Below, piece by piece: positions 1 through 8,624 of a stretch of DNA of 64,000 nt. The stretch comes from Amycolatopsis granulosa. GTDB lineage: Bacteria > Actinomycetota > Actinomycetes > Mycobacteriales > Pseudonocardiaceae. A program made the position numbers and the translations under genes. The stretch covers positions 620,001 to 684,000 of the forward strand of contig NZ_JAANOV010000001.1 of NCBI RefSeq assembly GCF_011758745.1. Direction: 5' to 3'. The notes under the pieces were generated by a model, which made no database searches, was not told where the DNA came from, and saw only the letters and a list, made by a program, of their open reading frames with translations. Numbering within the stretch: the stretch's first letter is position 1; each line of letters starts with the position of its first letter.

Positions 1-270
1 CCGGCCGGCGATCTGCTCGCAGAAGGCCGCGTAGTCGCGGGTGTGCAGGAGGAAGGTGTGCCAGCCGATGTCCACCAGCTCGCTGGGCGCGAGCGCGGCA
101 CCGGTGTTGCGGGCGCACGCTGCCAGGAAGGCCAGCGCCTGGTCCATGATGCGTTCGGCCAGCCCCCGCTCGATGTCGTGCTCGGCGACGATCCCGTCCA
201 CCAAGCGCTCGAACAGAGCGGGCTCGACCAGGGACTGACCGGTCATCGAGGTGCTCAGTACTGCGGTCAA
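1..270 (-). CDS. Conserved actinobacterial hypothetical protein, 3' end outside window
   Basis: A reading frame runs from a TTG at 270 off the left edge, giving the first 90 residues. The start is chosen because a clear AGGAGG sits five bases upstream; an ATG 24 bases further in is the alternative. The protein has a Cys-rich helical N-terminus followed by a stretch with DIGWHTF and TREYAEFC-like residues (here TRDYAAFC), which I recall from small actinobacterial proteins annotated as glycine-rich-domain-like. These are often encoded next to an XRE regulator and an HD hydrolase, exactly as here, so the three probably work together, but the function is unknown. Divergent from the XRE gene across about 130 bases. 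Confidence 0.6.
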   Translation of the reverse strand, partial: MTAVLSTSMTGQSLVEPALFERLVDGIVAEHDIERGLAERIMDQALAFLAACARNTGAALAPSELVDIGWHTFLLHTRDYAAFCEQIAGR

Positions 271-404
271 CGTGTCCTCCTTCGGAGTGTGCGATCACTC
301 GCCGTAATCGCTTGGGAACACGTTACGATCGGGGCGGCCACGGCAGAACGGACTGCCAGTGCGGGTTGCCTGGCAGCGGCGAGGCTCGACCTGGGGGCGA
401 ACGC

Positions 405-1520
405 ATGGCGAGGACGTCACGAACACCGACCGGCAGTCAGGGATCACGCTGCCTGGGCGTCGTGGCGGGGTTCGTGCTCAAGCTCGCCCGCCAATCCGTG
501 GGGGCGACGCAGGACCGGTTCGCCGAGGCCGCGGGGGTCGACGTCACGACGGTGCAGGGGTGGGAATCGGGACGGCGGCCCCTCGCCGCGATGCAGACCC
601 GGGACTTCCTCCGGCTCCGGACCACCCTGACCCGGCTCGGCGCGCCGGCCTCGATCGGCCGGCACCTGCACGAGGCCGTCGAAGCCGACGTGGTCCTCGC
701 CGCGGCGGTCGACGCCGGCCCGGCCTGGCTAGCCCCGGCGCAGCACCCGCTGGCGGCCAACGTGCATCGCCGGTCGCTGACGAACCTGATCACCTGGCCG
801 ATCACCGGGATCCTGCCCGAGCAACTCCGCCCGCTGGCAGCGCCCACTCGCCGACGTGGCCCATCGGCCTCGCGACCAGAGCTGTATCCCGACGAGCGAA
901 CGCGCTTCTTCGACCACCTGCTCACCCTCGCCGACCGCGCCGCAGGGCCCGACCACGCCCTGCTCCGTCGCCAGGCGGTCTACCTGCTCAGCTTCGACCA
1001 GCGGCCCGCGAGCGTCGACTGGCTCCGCGGCGAGTGGGCACGCGCCAGCCGCCAGTCCATCAGAGCCGACGACGTGAACCGGCTGCTCGAAACGCGCTCC
1101 GCCTCGGTCGCACTGGCCGGCCGCGGCGACGGCGACGTGCTGCGCGATTTCACCGCCGCCATGTCGGAGACCCCGGATGTGGCGAACCTGAACTACTGGG
1201 CCTACTGGATCGGTGAACTGCGCGAGGACCACGTCGACGACGCCTTCATGCTGCACGCCGACCCCCGATCCTGGGGCGGGATGCACCTGCTGGAGCACCT
1301 CACCCGCCGCGTCGCGCCGTCCTCGCCGCACCTACCGCTGAACCTGCACACCCTGTTCACGTTGATAGCCTCACGCCCGTCACTGCTGACCGACTGGCCC
1401 AACCTGCGCCCACCGCTCGCCGAGGCCGTCGAGGTGGGCCTGTCCACCGACGAACTCACCCGCACCGAGCGGGACCAGTTCGCCGGCCTGCACTACGCCC
1501 TCCGCATCGCCGACCGATAG
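405..1520 (+). CDS. XRE-family helix-turn-helix regulator with long C-terminal region
   Basis: 371 residues from the ATG at 405, preceded by a GGGGG-type ribosome site; frames upstream of it lack coding character. The N-terminus (about residues 25-75) is a Cro/CI-type helix-turn-helix: a run with ATQDRFAEAAGVDVTTVQGWESG is followed by RRPLAA, the classic recognition-helix pattern. The rest is a long helical region typical of actinobacterial XRE proteins that bind an unknown ligand or partner. The HD hydrolase starts 12 bases downstream, so both are probably one transcript, and the regulator may control itself and the divergent gene at 1-270. Target unknown. Confidence 0.85.
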   Translation: MARTSRTPTGSQGSRCLGVVAGFVLKLARQSVGATQDRFAEAAGVDVTTVQGWESGRRPLAAMQTRDFLRLRTTLTRLGAPASIGRHLHEAVEADVVLAAAVDAGPAWLAPAQHPLAANVHRRSLTNLITWPITGILPEQLRPLAAPTRRRGPSASRPELYPDERTRFFDHLLTLADRAAGPDHALLRRQAVYLLSFDQRPASVDWLRGEWARASRQSIRADDVNRLLETRSASVALAGRGDGDVLRDFTAAMSETPDVANLNYWAYWIGELREDHVDDAFMLHADPRSWGGMHLLEHLTRRVAPSSPHLPLNLHTLFTLIASRPSLLTDWPNLRPPLAEAVEVGLSTDELTRTERDQFAGLHYALRIADR

Positions 1521-1532
1521 GAGAAACCGAAC

Positions 1533-2090
1533 GTGTCAGACGCCAGCGCCATCGCCAGCTTCGGCTACGAACTCGGCATCCTTAAACGGATCCGGCGCTC
1601 GGGCTGGTGGCACGCCGGCGTCCGCGACCCCGAATCCGTGGCCGAGCACTCCTTGCGCGTCGCCCAGCTCGCCGGGCTGCTCGCCGCCGAGGAAGGCGCC
1701 GACCCCGCCCGCGCCGCCTACCTCGCGCTCTGGCACGACACCCAGGAAACCCGCACCGGCGACCTCCCCCACACCGTCAAGCCCTACCTCACCAAGCCCG
1801 ACCCCAGGCGCATCACCGCGGACCAGACCGCCGGGCTTCCCGAAGCCGCGGGCGCTTCGGTCCGGGACGCCGTCGACGAGTACGAGACAGCCGAGAGCGC
1901 GGAAGCCCGCTGCGCCCGCGACGCGGACAAGCTCGAGATGCTCCTCCAAGCTATCGAGTACCGCGAGATTGGCGTCCAGCGCGTCCGGGGCTGGATCGAC
2001 AGCGCCCTCAAGGGCCTCACCACCGCAACCGCCCAACGCGTCGCCGAAGCAGCCACCTCGCTCTCACCCCTCGCCTGGCGCGACCGATGA
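1533..2090 (+). CDS. HD-domain hydrolase (YfbR-like nucleotidase family)
   Basis: 185 residues from a GTG at 1533 with a GGAG site spanning the stop of the XRE gene. An HD phosphohydrolase core is visible: AEHSLRVAQLA supplies the first metal-binding His near residue 36, ALWHDTQETRTGD supplies the His-Asp pair near residue 67, and a later RDADKLEMLLQA supplies the distal Asp. This arrangement matches YfbR/HDDC2-type 5'-deoxynucleotidases, which strip phosphate from dNMPs in the cytosol. Substrate here is inferred only from the family. Cotranscribed with the XRE regulator. Confidence 0.85.
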   Translation: MSDASAIASFGYELGILKRIRRSGWWHAGVRDPESVAEHSLRVAQLAGLLAAEEGADPARAAYLALWHDTQETRTGDLPHTVKPYLTKPDPRRITADQTAGLPEAAGASVRDAVDEYETAESAEARCARDADKLEMLLQAIEYREIGVQRVRGWIDSALKGLTTATAQRVAEAATSLSPLAWRDR

Positions 2091-2192
2091 GCCCGGGCGA
2101 ACCGCGTTAATCGCGAATCGGAATTGGCGAGCCTGGTGGAATAAAGCCGCGGGATTTCGCCGAAAAGCCGTTAGCTGATTATTCCAAATTGC

Positions 2193-2828
2193 CTAGGGCG
2201 CGAGGCCGCACAGGATTGCCAACCACGCACCAAGAACAAGGTAGGGCCCCAAAGGCATCGGGGCATCACGAGCTACCTGCCCCGCGGCACGTAAGACCGC
2301 GCGTGCAATTCCAGCGAGCAGCCACCCCAGTACGGTGCCGGCCAGGACGGCGCCCCAGCTCTGCCAACCCAGCGCGAGCCCAAGGAGCCCGGCGAGCTTG
2401 ACGTCCCCGGCGCCAAGGCCCCCGAGTGCGAGAGCGAGCACGAGATAGCAAGCGCCCAGAACAAACATCCCGGTCACGGCCCGGAACAAGTCGGCGTAAC
2501 CCGCCACAAGCACAGACCCAAGGACGAAACTCGTCCCCACCGCGAGGACGCCCACGAGGATCAGCACACCGGGCAGGCGTTGCCCAACGACATCGATCAA
2601 CGCCAAGACCACCGACACCGCCGCGAACGAGCTGTAGGCCACCAGGTCGATCCCCCAGCCGAAACGCCAGGCCGCGGCTGCGAACGCCACGGCCGTCACG
2701 CCGGCTGACACCGCCCGCTCCCCCACGCTGAGCAGTCTCGTCCGCACCAACGCTCGCGAGCCCATCGCCACCGCCGCACCGACGCCGGCGCCGACGGCAG
2801 CCCAGCCGGTCAAGGCAAGCGGATTCAT
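2193..2828 (-). CDS. Prepilin peptidase, A24 family (TadV/CpaA-like)
   Basis: 211 residues of almost continuous membrane segments (six or more). The two catalytic aspartates of the A24 aspartic proteases are visible: one in LALIDVVGQRLP near residue 78 and one in the GxGD motif GLGAGDVKLAG near residue 140. Such enzymes cut the short leader from Flp-type prepilins at the inner membrane. It is compact, lacking the N-terminal methylase domain of PilD, as usual for Tad systems. It faces away from the pilus operon that begins at 3061, with about 230 bases between; its likely substrates are the Flp pilin (7935-8123) and TadE-like proteins downstream. Confidence 0.9.
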   Translation of the reverse strand: MNPLALTGWAAVGAGVGAAVAMGSRALVRTRLLSVGERAVSAGVTAVAFAAAAWRFGWGIDLVAYSSFAAVSVVLALIDVVGQRLPGVLILVGVLAVGTSFVLGSVLVAGYADLFRAVTGMFVLGACYLVLALALGGLGAGDVKLAGLLGLALGWQSWGAVLAGTVLGWLLAGIARAVLRAAGQVARDAPMPLGPYLVLGAWLAILCGLAP

Positions 2829-3060
2829 CGAAACTCCAGTGACCGATGCGTGCGAAACTGTCGCGATTCCTAGCCGCCATGAATACCGGACGCAAGCCTC
2901 GAATGTTCATGTCGCGCGTCCAAAAGGGTGAATCTTTCATGGTTGAAGCCATGCCGACCTCAAAGTCAGTGCGAGATGACCGTTGCGACCACAGGGGGAC
3001 CGTGGTGTAGAAAGTTTGATCTGGGTGAACAGCGATCAAGCGGTGGTGGGGGGTACCACG

Positions 3061-3648
3061 GTGCAGGGGAGAACACGTCGCTCCTCGAGCGGATGGGCGG
3101 TCACGGGGGTGACCAGCCTCGTCTTGTTCGCGGCATGCACTCCCGACGATCCGACGGATCTCGCGTCTGGGCCGTCGACTGCCGCCCCGGCTCCCTCAGC
3201 TGCCGTGAGCACCAGTCCTTCCCCGACGGGCGAGGACCAGGCGAGGCAGGACGCGCTGACGGCATACCGGGCGATGTGGGAGGACTTCGTCCAGGCCGGG
3301 ACCACATCGGACTGGCAGTCTCCGGAGCTTGGGGATCATGCGACCGGCCTCGCGCTGACCAACTTGTCCCGCGGTCTCTACGCAGACCACTACAACGGCC
3401 TAGTGACCAAGGGACAGCCGATCCTGAACCCGACGGTGTCCTCGGTCGAACCGGCAGGCGACCCCGTGAAGATCATCGTGTCCGACTGCGGCGACTCCAC
3501 GAACTGGCTCAAGTACCGGGCTGACAACGGTCAGCTCGCGGACGACGAGCCCGGAGGCCGGCACGCGATCAACGCGATCGTCGAGAAGCAGGCCGATGGC
3601 TCGTGGAAGGTCACCGACTACGGCGTTCACGACGCGGGGACGTGCTGA
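3061..3648 (+). CDS. Putative lipoprotein opening the Tad locus
   Basis: 195 residues from a GTG at 3061 preceded by a GGGGGG run. A positively charged start (RTRRSSS) is followed by a hydrophobic stretch and a lipobox LFAAC near residue 25, then a Thr/Ser/Pro/Ala-rich linker, so the protein should be lipid-anchored outside the membrane. The mature part (LTAYRAMWEDFVQAG..., NPTVSSVEPAGDPVKIIVSDCGDSTNW) resembles small actinobacterial proteins of the NTF2-like lipoprotein type found beside Tad genes. It is two bases from the next reading frame, so probably the first gene of the pilus operon. Role unknown. Confidence 0.75.
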   Translation: MQGRTRRSSSGWAVTGVTSLVLFAACTPDDPTDLASGPSTAAPAPSAAVSTSPSPTGEDQARQDALTAYRAMWEDFVQAGTTSDWQSPELGDHATGLALTNLSRGLYADHYNGLVTKGQPILNPTVSSVEPAGDPVKIIVSDCGDSTNWLKYRADNGQLADDEPGGRHAINAIVEKQADGSWKVTDYGVHDAGTC

Positions 3649-3650
3649 CC

Positions 3651-4703
3651 ATGCGCCGCACCGCTGTCGTCGCCGGAGCCTTCACCGTGGCCGTCCTCGG
3701 TCTCGCGACTCCTGCCGTTGCCGGCGGCGGCTGGGGCAGCACCACCTGCAGCCAAACGCCCACGCCCGCGTGTGAACTCGGCGCGGGCACCAACGGCACC
3801 CCGGGGAAGGCTCCAGGAGCCGGGGCCCCCAACTCCGGGCGTCCTGGCGGCGGAACCAAGCCAGGCAACGGAAAACCCACGAATCCCGGCGACACGATCA
3901 CGGGCGGCGATGCCGACATGGCGAGCTGCTCGTACGTGAAGAGCGACTACCAGCCTCCCAGCGGCGGCGCGTTCCCCGTGGCGCACAAGCCTCGACCAAG
4001 CAGTGGAGGCGTCGTGCCGGTGGCATTGCCGCGCCCTGCTCCCGCCCAAGCCGGGCAGGGACCGGGCGCCTGGTACGTCTGGAAGTGCTCGGGAGAAGGC
4101 TCGGCCGACACGTTGTACCGGCCTCCCGTGTGGATCCCCGATGGGGAACAGCCCGGAGCAGCGCAGCTGCCATCACCTGAAGAGCTGGCGCAGATGGCGC
4201 GCCGCCAGCTGCGGCTGCCCTCGCCAACGAAGTGGATCCTGGCTCGCCCGGCCTGCCGATCGCCCGCTCCTCCAACGCGATCGTTCTCCTGTCACGTGCT
4301 CATGCCGACGACCTCGCGCACCTTCCACGACGACTACCCACCGTGGCCCGATGGAGCCCGAACCCCCGTTTTGTTGCTGGTCGGCCCGGGCTATTCCGAA
4401 GCAGAGGTCGCCCGCGAACTCGGGGTGCCGCCGCTGGGGCGGGTGCCTCACGATCCACGTGGTGCCGCCGTTCTCTGCGGCCGGCCGGCAACATCGCGAT
4501 GGGGACCTTCCCGTTCGGCGCTCGGGCGTTTCGCAGAGAAGGTTGCCGGCGAACTCGCCAGCCGTGGACACCTGGCCACACCCGAACCGCCCCCATTGCA
4601 CACGCCCGTCCCGGCTTTGCACGTGGTCCCCGGTGTCCCGCCCGCCGCTGTCTCGCCCAACGGTGTCCGCCCGGCACCCTCCGCCGGAGGGCAGGCATTG
4701 TGA
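3651..4703 (+). pseudogene. Chimeric frame: secreted Tad-locus protein joined to a ParA/CpaE-like ATPase remnant
   Basis: The ATG at 3651 begins a clear signal peptide (cleavage near PAVAGG) and a secreted Gly/Pro-rich protein with paired cysteines, running to about 4225 (LRLPSP). There the frame jumps to unrelated sequence. Just after, in another frame, lies the C-terminal half of a MinD/CpaE-like ATPase: GLPIARSSNAIVLLSRAHADD..., followed after a one-base slip near 4365 by VLLLVGPGYSEAEVARELG and CGRPATSRWGPSRSALGRFAEKVA to the stop. The Walker A half of the ATPase is absent. A deletion fusing two adjacent genes plus a frameshift explains it. The stop overlaps the GTG of tadA (GTGA), so translation through it may still couple to tadA. 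Confidence 0.65.
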
Positions 4704-6124
4704 CGCCGTCAACCGCGCCTCAGCAGCCGGTCAACGGCGCGACCCCGAGGAGGTCGCCGACAAGTTGGCCTACCGATGGCCGCCCGGCCGAGCCGCCAGA
4801 CGCAGTGAGCCGGTTACGCCAGTACCTCCGTGAGCGGCTGAACGCCGATTTGCCTCAGCGCGTCGCCGACCAGCAGGACCGCACCGGGACGACCGCCACG
4901 CGCGAGGCGCGCCGTGAGCTGGCCCGCGGAATCATCGACGACGCCCTGCGCAGGCATACGGAGAACGAACTGGCCGCGGGCCGGCAGTTGCTTCCGCGCG
5001 AGGTCGAGCAGCGGGTGGTGACCGAGGTCGTCAACGAGCTGTTCGGCATGGCGGGGTTGCAGCCGCTGCTGGACGACCCGGCGGTGGAGACCATCAACGC
5101 CAACCGTTACGACCGGGTTTTCGTGCAGTACAACGACGGCCGCCGCGCCCGGGTGGGCCCGATCGCGTCGTCCAATGAGGAGCTGACCGATCTCGTGCGG
5201 CTGCTGGCCGCGCGGGCGAGCAGTCAGGAACGGCGGTTCGACCAGGGCTCCCCAGCAGTCAACCTCCAACTGCCAGGCGGGGAGCGGTTGTTCGCGGTGA
5301 TGGGGCTGACTGCCGGCGGCATGACCGCTCTGTCGATCAGACGCCACGGCTACCTCACCGTCACCCTGCGGGACCTCCGGCTGCGCGGCAGTCTCGATCC
5401 CGGCCTTGAGCAGTTCCTGCGCGCGCTGGTCAAGGCACGCAAGAACATCCTGATCACCGGCGGCACTGGTGCCGGCAAGACCACGCTGCTGAGGGCGCTG
5501 GCCTCCGAAATGGATCCGATGGAACGGATCGTCACCATCGAGGACGCGTTCGAACTCGGCCTGGACCACGATCCCGACATCCACGCCGACGTGACCGCCT
5601 TCCAAGCGCGTGAGCCCAACGTCGAAGGCGAGGGAGCCATCTCCCAAGCCGAACTCGTCCGCTGGGGTCTGCGGATGAGCCCGGATCGGGTCATCGTCGG
5701 GGAGATCCGCAGGCCGGAGGTCATCCCGATGTGCAACGCGATGTCGCAGGGCAACGACGGGTCGATGGCGACCCTGCACGCGTCCAGCTCGCGAATCGCG
5801 TTCACCCGCCTCGCCTCCTACGCCGCTCAAGGCGCGGAACGGCTACCGCTGGAGGCAACGAACCTGCTCGTCGCCTCGGCGGTGCACTTCGTCGTGCACC
5901 TGGCGCGCGCCGACGACCGACGAACCCGCGTGGTGTCCTCGATCCGCGAAGTAGTCGGCGCCGACGGACCGCAGATCATCTCCAACGAGATCTACCGGCC
6001 CGGTCCGGATCGCCGCGCTCGCCCCGTTGCCGGCGCCCTGCGCGGTGACACGCTCGACGATCTGGTCGACGCCGGATTCGACCCCGGTGTGCTCGAGAAC
6101 CCCGAGGGCTGGTGGGCGCCGTGA
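4700..6124 (+). CDS. tadA: Tad pilus secretion ATPase TadA/CpaF
   Basis: 474 residues from a GTG at 4700 with GGAGG nine bases upstream; the stop of the preceding chimeric frame overlaps this start. It is the cytoplasmic type II/IV secretion-superfamily ATPase that powers Flp pilus assembly. An N-terminal helical region leads to the central PAS-like part (GMAGLQPLLDDPAVETINANRYDRVFV), Walker A GGTGAGKTT near residue 253, the Asp-box/Walker B region VTIEDAFEL, RMSPDRVIVGEIR, and the His box MATLHASS near 357. Length matches the family. It is followed with a GTGA overlap by tadB, so a translationally coupled operon. Confidence 0.95.
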   Translation: MTPSTAPQQPVNGATPRRSPTSWPTDGRPAEPPDAVSRLRQYLRERLNADLPQRVADQQDRTGTTATREARRELARGIIDDALRRHTENELAAGRQLLPREVEQRVVTEVVNELFGMAGLQPLLDDPAVETINANRYDRVFVQYNDGRRARVGPIASSNEELTDLVRLLAARASSQERRFDQGSPAVNLQLPGGERLFAVMGLTAGGMTALSIRRHGYLTVTLRDLRLRGSLDPGLEQFLRALVKARKNILITGGTGAGKTTLLRALASEMDPMERIVTIEDAFELGLDHDPDIHADVTAFQAREPNVEGEGAISQAELVRWGLRMSPDRVIVGEIRRPEVIPMCNAMSQGNDGSMATLHASSSRIAFTRLASYAAQGAERLPLEATNLLVASAVHFVVHLARADDRRTRVVSSIREVVGADGPQIISNEIYRPGPDRRARPVAGALRGDTLDDLVDAGFDPGVLENPEGWWAP

Positions 6125-7011
6125 CCGTCGCTCTCACCGCGACCACCGGCCTCGCCGCGCTGCTCGGCGCCGGCGCCGGGTTCGGGTTGTTGCTGGTCGT
6201 CCTCGGCTTTCGGGGAACCGCCACTCACCTCCCTCGGCGCATCCGCCGTCCCGAGTATCCAGCCGACCCGCGTCGCTCGCTCCGGCTTGGTATCGCGGTC
6301 GCGGCCGGGCTGGCAGCCGGTCTGCTGACTGGCTGGGTGGTTGGCGGCGTCCTCGCCGGGCTCGCCTGCTGGGCGTTGCCCCGCGTCCTGGGCAGGGACC
6401 CGGAGCACACCCGTCGAATCGCTCGCATCGAAGCGATCGCGACCTGGACGGAGATGCTGCGCGACACGCTGTCGGCCGCCGCAGGGCTCGAACAAGCCGT
6501 CCTCGCCACCGCGCCCCTGGCCCCACCGGCCATCCGGACCGAGGTGCGTGAGCTGGCGGCGGGAATCGAAAACGGCGAGCGTCTGGCTCCGGCGTTGCGA
6601 CGACTTGGCAAGCGGTTGGACGATCCGGTCGGAGACCTGGTGATCGCCGCCTTGCTGCTGGCCGCCGAGCACCAGACCCGGCAGCTGGCCGACCTCCTCG
6701 GGTCGCTGGCCGAGGCGGCCCGCGGCCAGGCGTCAATGCGGATGCGTGTGGAGGCCGGGCGAGCCCGCACCCGCACGTCGGTCCGGGTCATCGTGGGCAC
6801 CACCGTGGCCTTCGCGGTGGCCGTGGTGCTGCTCAACCGCAGCTACATGGGCGCTTATGACAGCGCCGCCGGCCAGATCGTGCTGCTGGGGATCGGCGGT
6901 CTGTTCGCGGTGGGGTTCACCTGGCTGAGCCGGATCGCCCGTATCTCGCAGCCCGATCGGTTCCTCGCCACAGCCGATGACGCACGAGTAGCCATTGGGA
7001 GGCAGGAATGA
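6121..7011 (+). CDS. tadB: TadB-like pilus assembly membrane protein (T2SSF domain)
   Basis: About 297 residues. The start is taken as the GTG at 6121 overlapping the tadA stop (GTGA); a GTG at 6112 is also possible. Two N-terminal membrane segments, a cytoplasmic T2SF-type helical domain (WTEMLRDTLSAAAGLEQAV, LADLLGSLAEAARGQ), then two C-terminal membrane segments. This is the GspF-like platform protein that contacts the TadA ATPase in the membrane. The stop overlaps the tadC ATG (ATGA). Confidence 0.9.
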   Translation: MTVALTATTGLAALLGAGAGFGLLLVVLGFRGTATHLPRRIRRPEYPADPRRSLRLGIAVAAGLAAGLLTGWVVGGVLAGLACWALPRVLGRDPEHTRRIARIEAIATWTEMLRDTLSAAAGLEQAVLATAPLAPPAIRTEVRELAAGIENGERLAPALRRLGKRLDDPVGDLVIAALLLAAEHQTRQLADLLGSLAEAARGQASMRMRVEAGRARTRTSVRVIVGTTVAFAVAVVLLNRSYMGAYDSAAGQIVLLGIGGLFAVGFTWLSRIARISQPDRFLATADDARVAIGRQE

Positions 7012-7910
7012 GCCCCCTGATCATCTCCCTCGCACTTGGCACGGGCGTGGGCATCGGGCTGTGGGCGCTGGCGGTCTACTTGTTCCCGCCGCGTCCCGCA
7101 CTGGGCGTCGTCCTGACCCGCGCCACCGCGCCGCCCAGTTCCGAGCCGATCCTGACCACTGGGGACGCCGGCTGGGCCGCACGACTCGGCCGGCCGGCCG
7201 TCGCGCCTCTGCGCGCCCTCAACCTGCCCGGCCCCCGTTTGGCGCGCGACCTCGCGGTGATCGGCCGCTCGAGTTCGACCCACCTGGCGGAAAAGGCCAC
7301 CCTCGCCGTCGCCGGCCTCGTCCTGCCGGCGCTGTTGAGCGCTCTCCTCACGATCGCCGGATTCGGCCTTGGTGTCGAGTTCCCGATTATCGCCGGTCTG
7401 GTGCTCGCAGCAGCCGGGTTCGTCCTCCCCGACCTGCAGGTTCGCACCGAAGCAGCGAAACTCCGCTCCGGGTTCCGGCACGCGCTGTCGGCCTACCTGG
7501 ACCTGGTGTGGATCGCGCTGGCCGGTGGCGCCGGCGTCGACAGTGCGCTGGGCGACTCCGTCGCCATCGGCCGCGGATGGGCCTTCGCACAGATCCGCCG
7601 CGCGCTGGACACCGCCCGCCTGACCCGCACGACCCCATGGGCGACACTGCGCCGGCTCGGCGAAGAACTCGACGTGACCGAACTCGCCGAGCTCGCCGCC
7701 TCGGTCAGCCTCGCCGGCACCGAGGGCGCCAAGGTCCGCACATCCCTCGCGGCCAAGGCACAGGCCCTGCGCACCCACCAGATGACCGAAGCCGAGGGCG
7801 ATGCCCAAGCGGCAACCGAACGGATGTCGCTACCGGTGATGGCCTTGTTCCTCGGATTCCTCGCCTTCATCGCCTACCCCGCTCTAGTCCAGGTCCTCAA
7901 TGGACTCTGA
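7008..7910 (+). CDS. tadC: TadC-like pilus assembly membrane protein (T2SSF domain)
   Basis: 300 residues, ATG overlapping the tadB stop. Topology mirrors TadB: an N-terminal membrane helix, a central pair of helices near residues 90-140, a cytoplasmic T2SF domain (GFRHALSAYLDLVWIALAGGAGVDSAL, LAELAASVSLAGTEGAKVRTSLAAKAQAL) and a C-terminal hydrophobic tail with a PVMALFLGFLAFIAYP stretch. Forms the second half of the pilus platform with TadB. Spacing and overlap indicate one transcript with tadA-tadB and the pilin that follows 24 bases later. Confidence 0.9.
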   Translation: MSPLIISLALGTGVGIGLWALAVYLFPPRPALGVVLTRATAPPSSEPILTTGDAGWAARLGRPAVAPLRALNLPGPRLARDLAVIGRSSSTHLAEKATLAVAGLVLPALLSALLTIAGFGLGVEFPIIAGLVLAAAGFVLPDLQVRTEAAKLRSGFRHALSAYLDLVWIALAGGAGVDSALGDSVAIGRGWAFAQIRRALDTARLTRTTPWATLRRLGEELDVTELAELAASVSLAGTEGAKVRTSLAAKAQALRTHQMTEAEGDAQAATERMSLPVMALFLGFLAFIAYPALVQVLNGL

Positions 7911-7934
7911 ACCGGCGTACGAGAGGAGAATCTG

Positions 7935-8123
7935 ATGCCCTCACAATGGGACACCTTGTGGACCATCATCCGGGCTCGGGTGGATATGCTGCGGCGTGAA
8001 CCCGAGGCCGGGTACTCGACCGAAACGGTGCTCGTGACAGCGCTGCTGGTCGTCGCGGCCATCGCGGTGCTCGCGATCATCGTCGCCAAGGTCACGTCCA
8101 AGGCCAACAGCATCGACATGTGA
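7935..8123 (+). CDS. Flp-type pilin (major pilin candidate)
   Basis: 62 residues from ATG 7935, with a GAGAGGAG site upstream. A charged leader ending in EPEAG is followed by YSTETVLVTALLVVAAIAV, i.e. a class III prepilin pattern with Gly at -1 and Glu at +5, then a single hydrophobic helix and a very short tail. The prepilin peptidase at 2193-2828 should cut after that glycine. Small size and position right after tadC are as expected for the Flp subunit that polymerises into the pilus. The tail lacks the usual Tyr beside Glu5. Confidence 0.85.
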   Translation: MPSQWDTLWTIIRARVDMLRREPEAGYSTETVLVTALLVVAAIAVLAIIVAKVTSKANSIDM

Positions 8124-8127
8124 AGCT

Positions 8128-8619
8128 ATGAACCGCAGGCAGATCCTCTGCGCGAGACCCGCCTCGTGGCGAGTCCGGCTCCGCAAGTCGTTGATGGGCG
8201 ATCGCGGCTCAGTGAGCGCGGAGCTGGTGATCGCCACTCCCCTGCTGGTGCTGCTGGCCATCGTGCAGTTCGCGCTGTGGTCGCACGCCACGCACGTCGC
8301 GCAGGCCGCCGCCTCACAGGGCCTGGCGACGGCGCGCTCGCAGAACGGGACCGCTGCGGCGGGCACGGCCAGCGCGCAACAGCTCCTCGGCCAGCTCGCC
8401 GGTGGCCCGCTGCGCGGCGCCGCCGTGTCGACTGACCGGGGCCCAGCTGCAGCCGAAGTCCGGATCTCCGGGACGGCCACGTCGGTGGTTCCGTTCCTGA
8501 CGTTGCCCGTGCACGCCGAGGCCGCCGGTCCTGTCGAACGCTTCGTTCCGAACCTTTACGGGTTCACGAAGTCTGAAGCGGCCTCCGGCGGGAACCCGAG
8601 TGCTGGAGGCGCCGGATGA
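8128..8619 (+). CDS. tadE: TadE-family pilus protein
   Basis: 163 residues; starts four bases after the pilin stop. After a basic leader the sequence DRGSVSAELVIATPLLVLLAIVQFAL gives the TadE signature: a short prepilin-like cut site with a Glu in the hydrophobic helix. The remainder is extracytoplasmic, Ala/Gly-rich, with no cysteines of note. TadE proteins are minor pseudopilins needed for Flp pilus assembly. The stop overlaps an ATG at 8616 that opens a frame destroyed after a few dozen codons by the inserted segment 8625-10303, suggesting a further tad gene was lost there. Confidence 0.9.
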   Translation: MNRRQILCARPASWRVRLRKSLMGDRGSVSAELVIATPLLVLLAIVQFALWSHATHVAQAAASQGLATARSQNGTAAAGTASAQQLLGQLAGGPLRGAAVSTDRGPAAAEVRISGTATSVVPFLTLPVHAEAAGPVERFVPNLYGFTKSEAASGGNPSAGGAG

Positions 8620-8624
8620 CAGTA

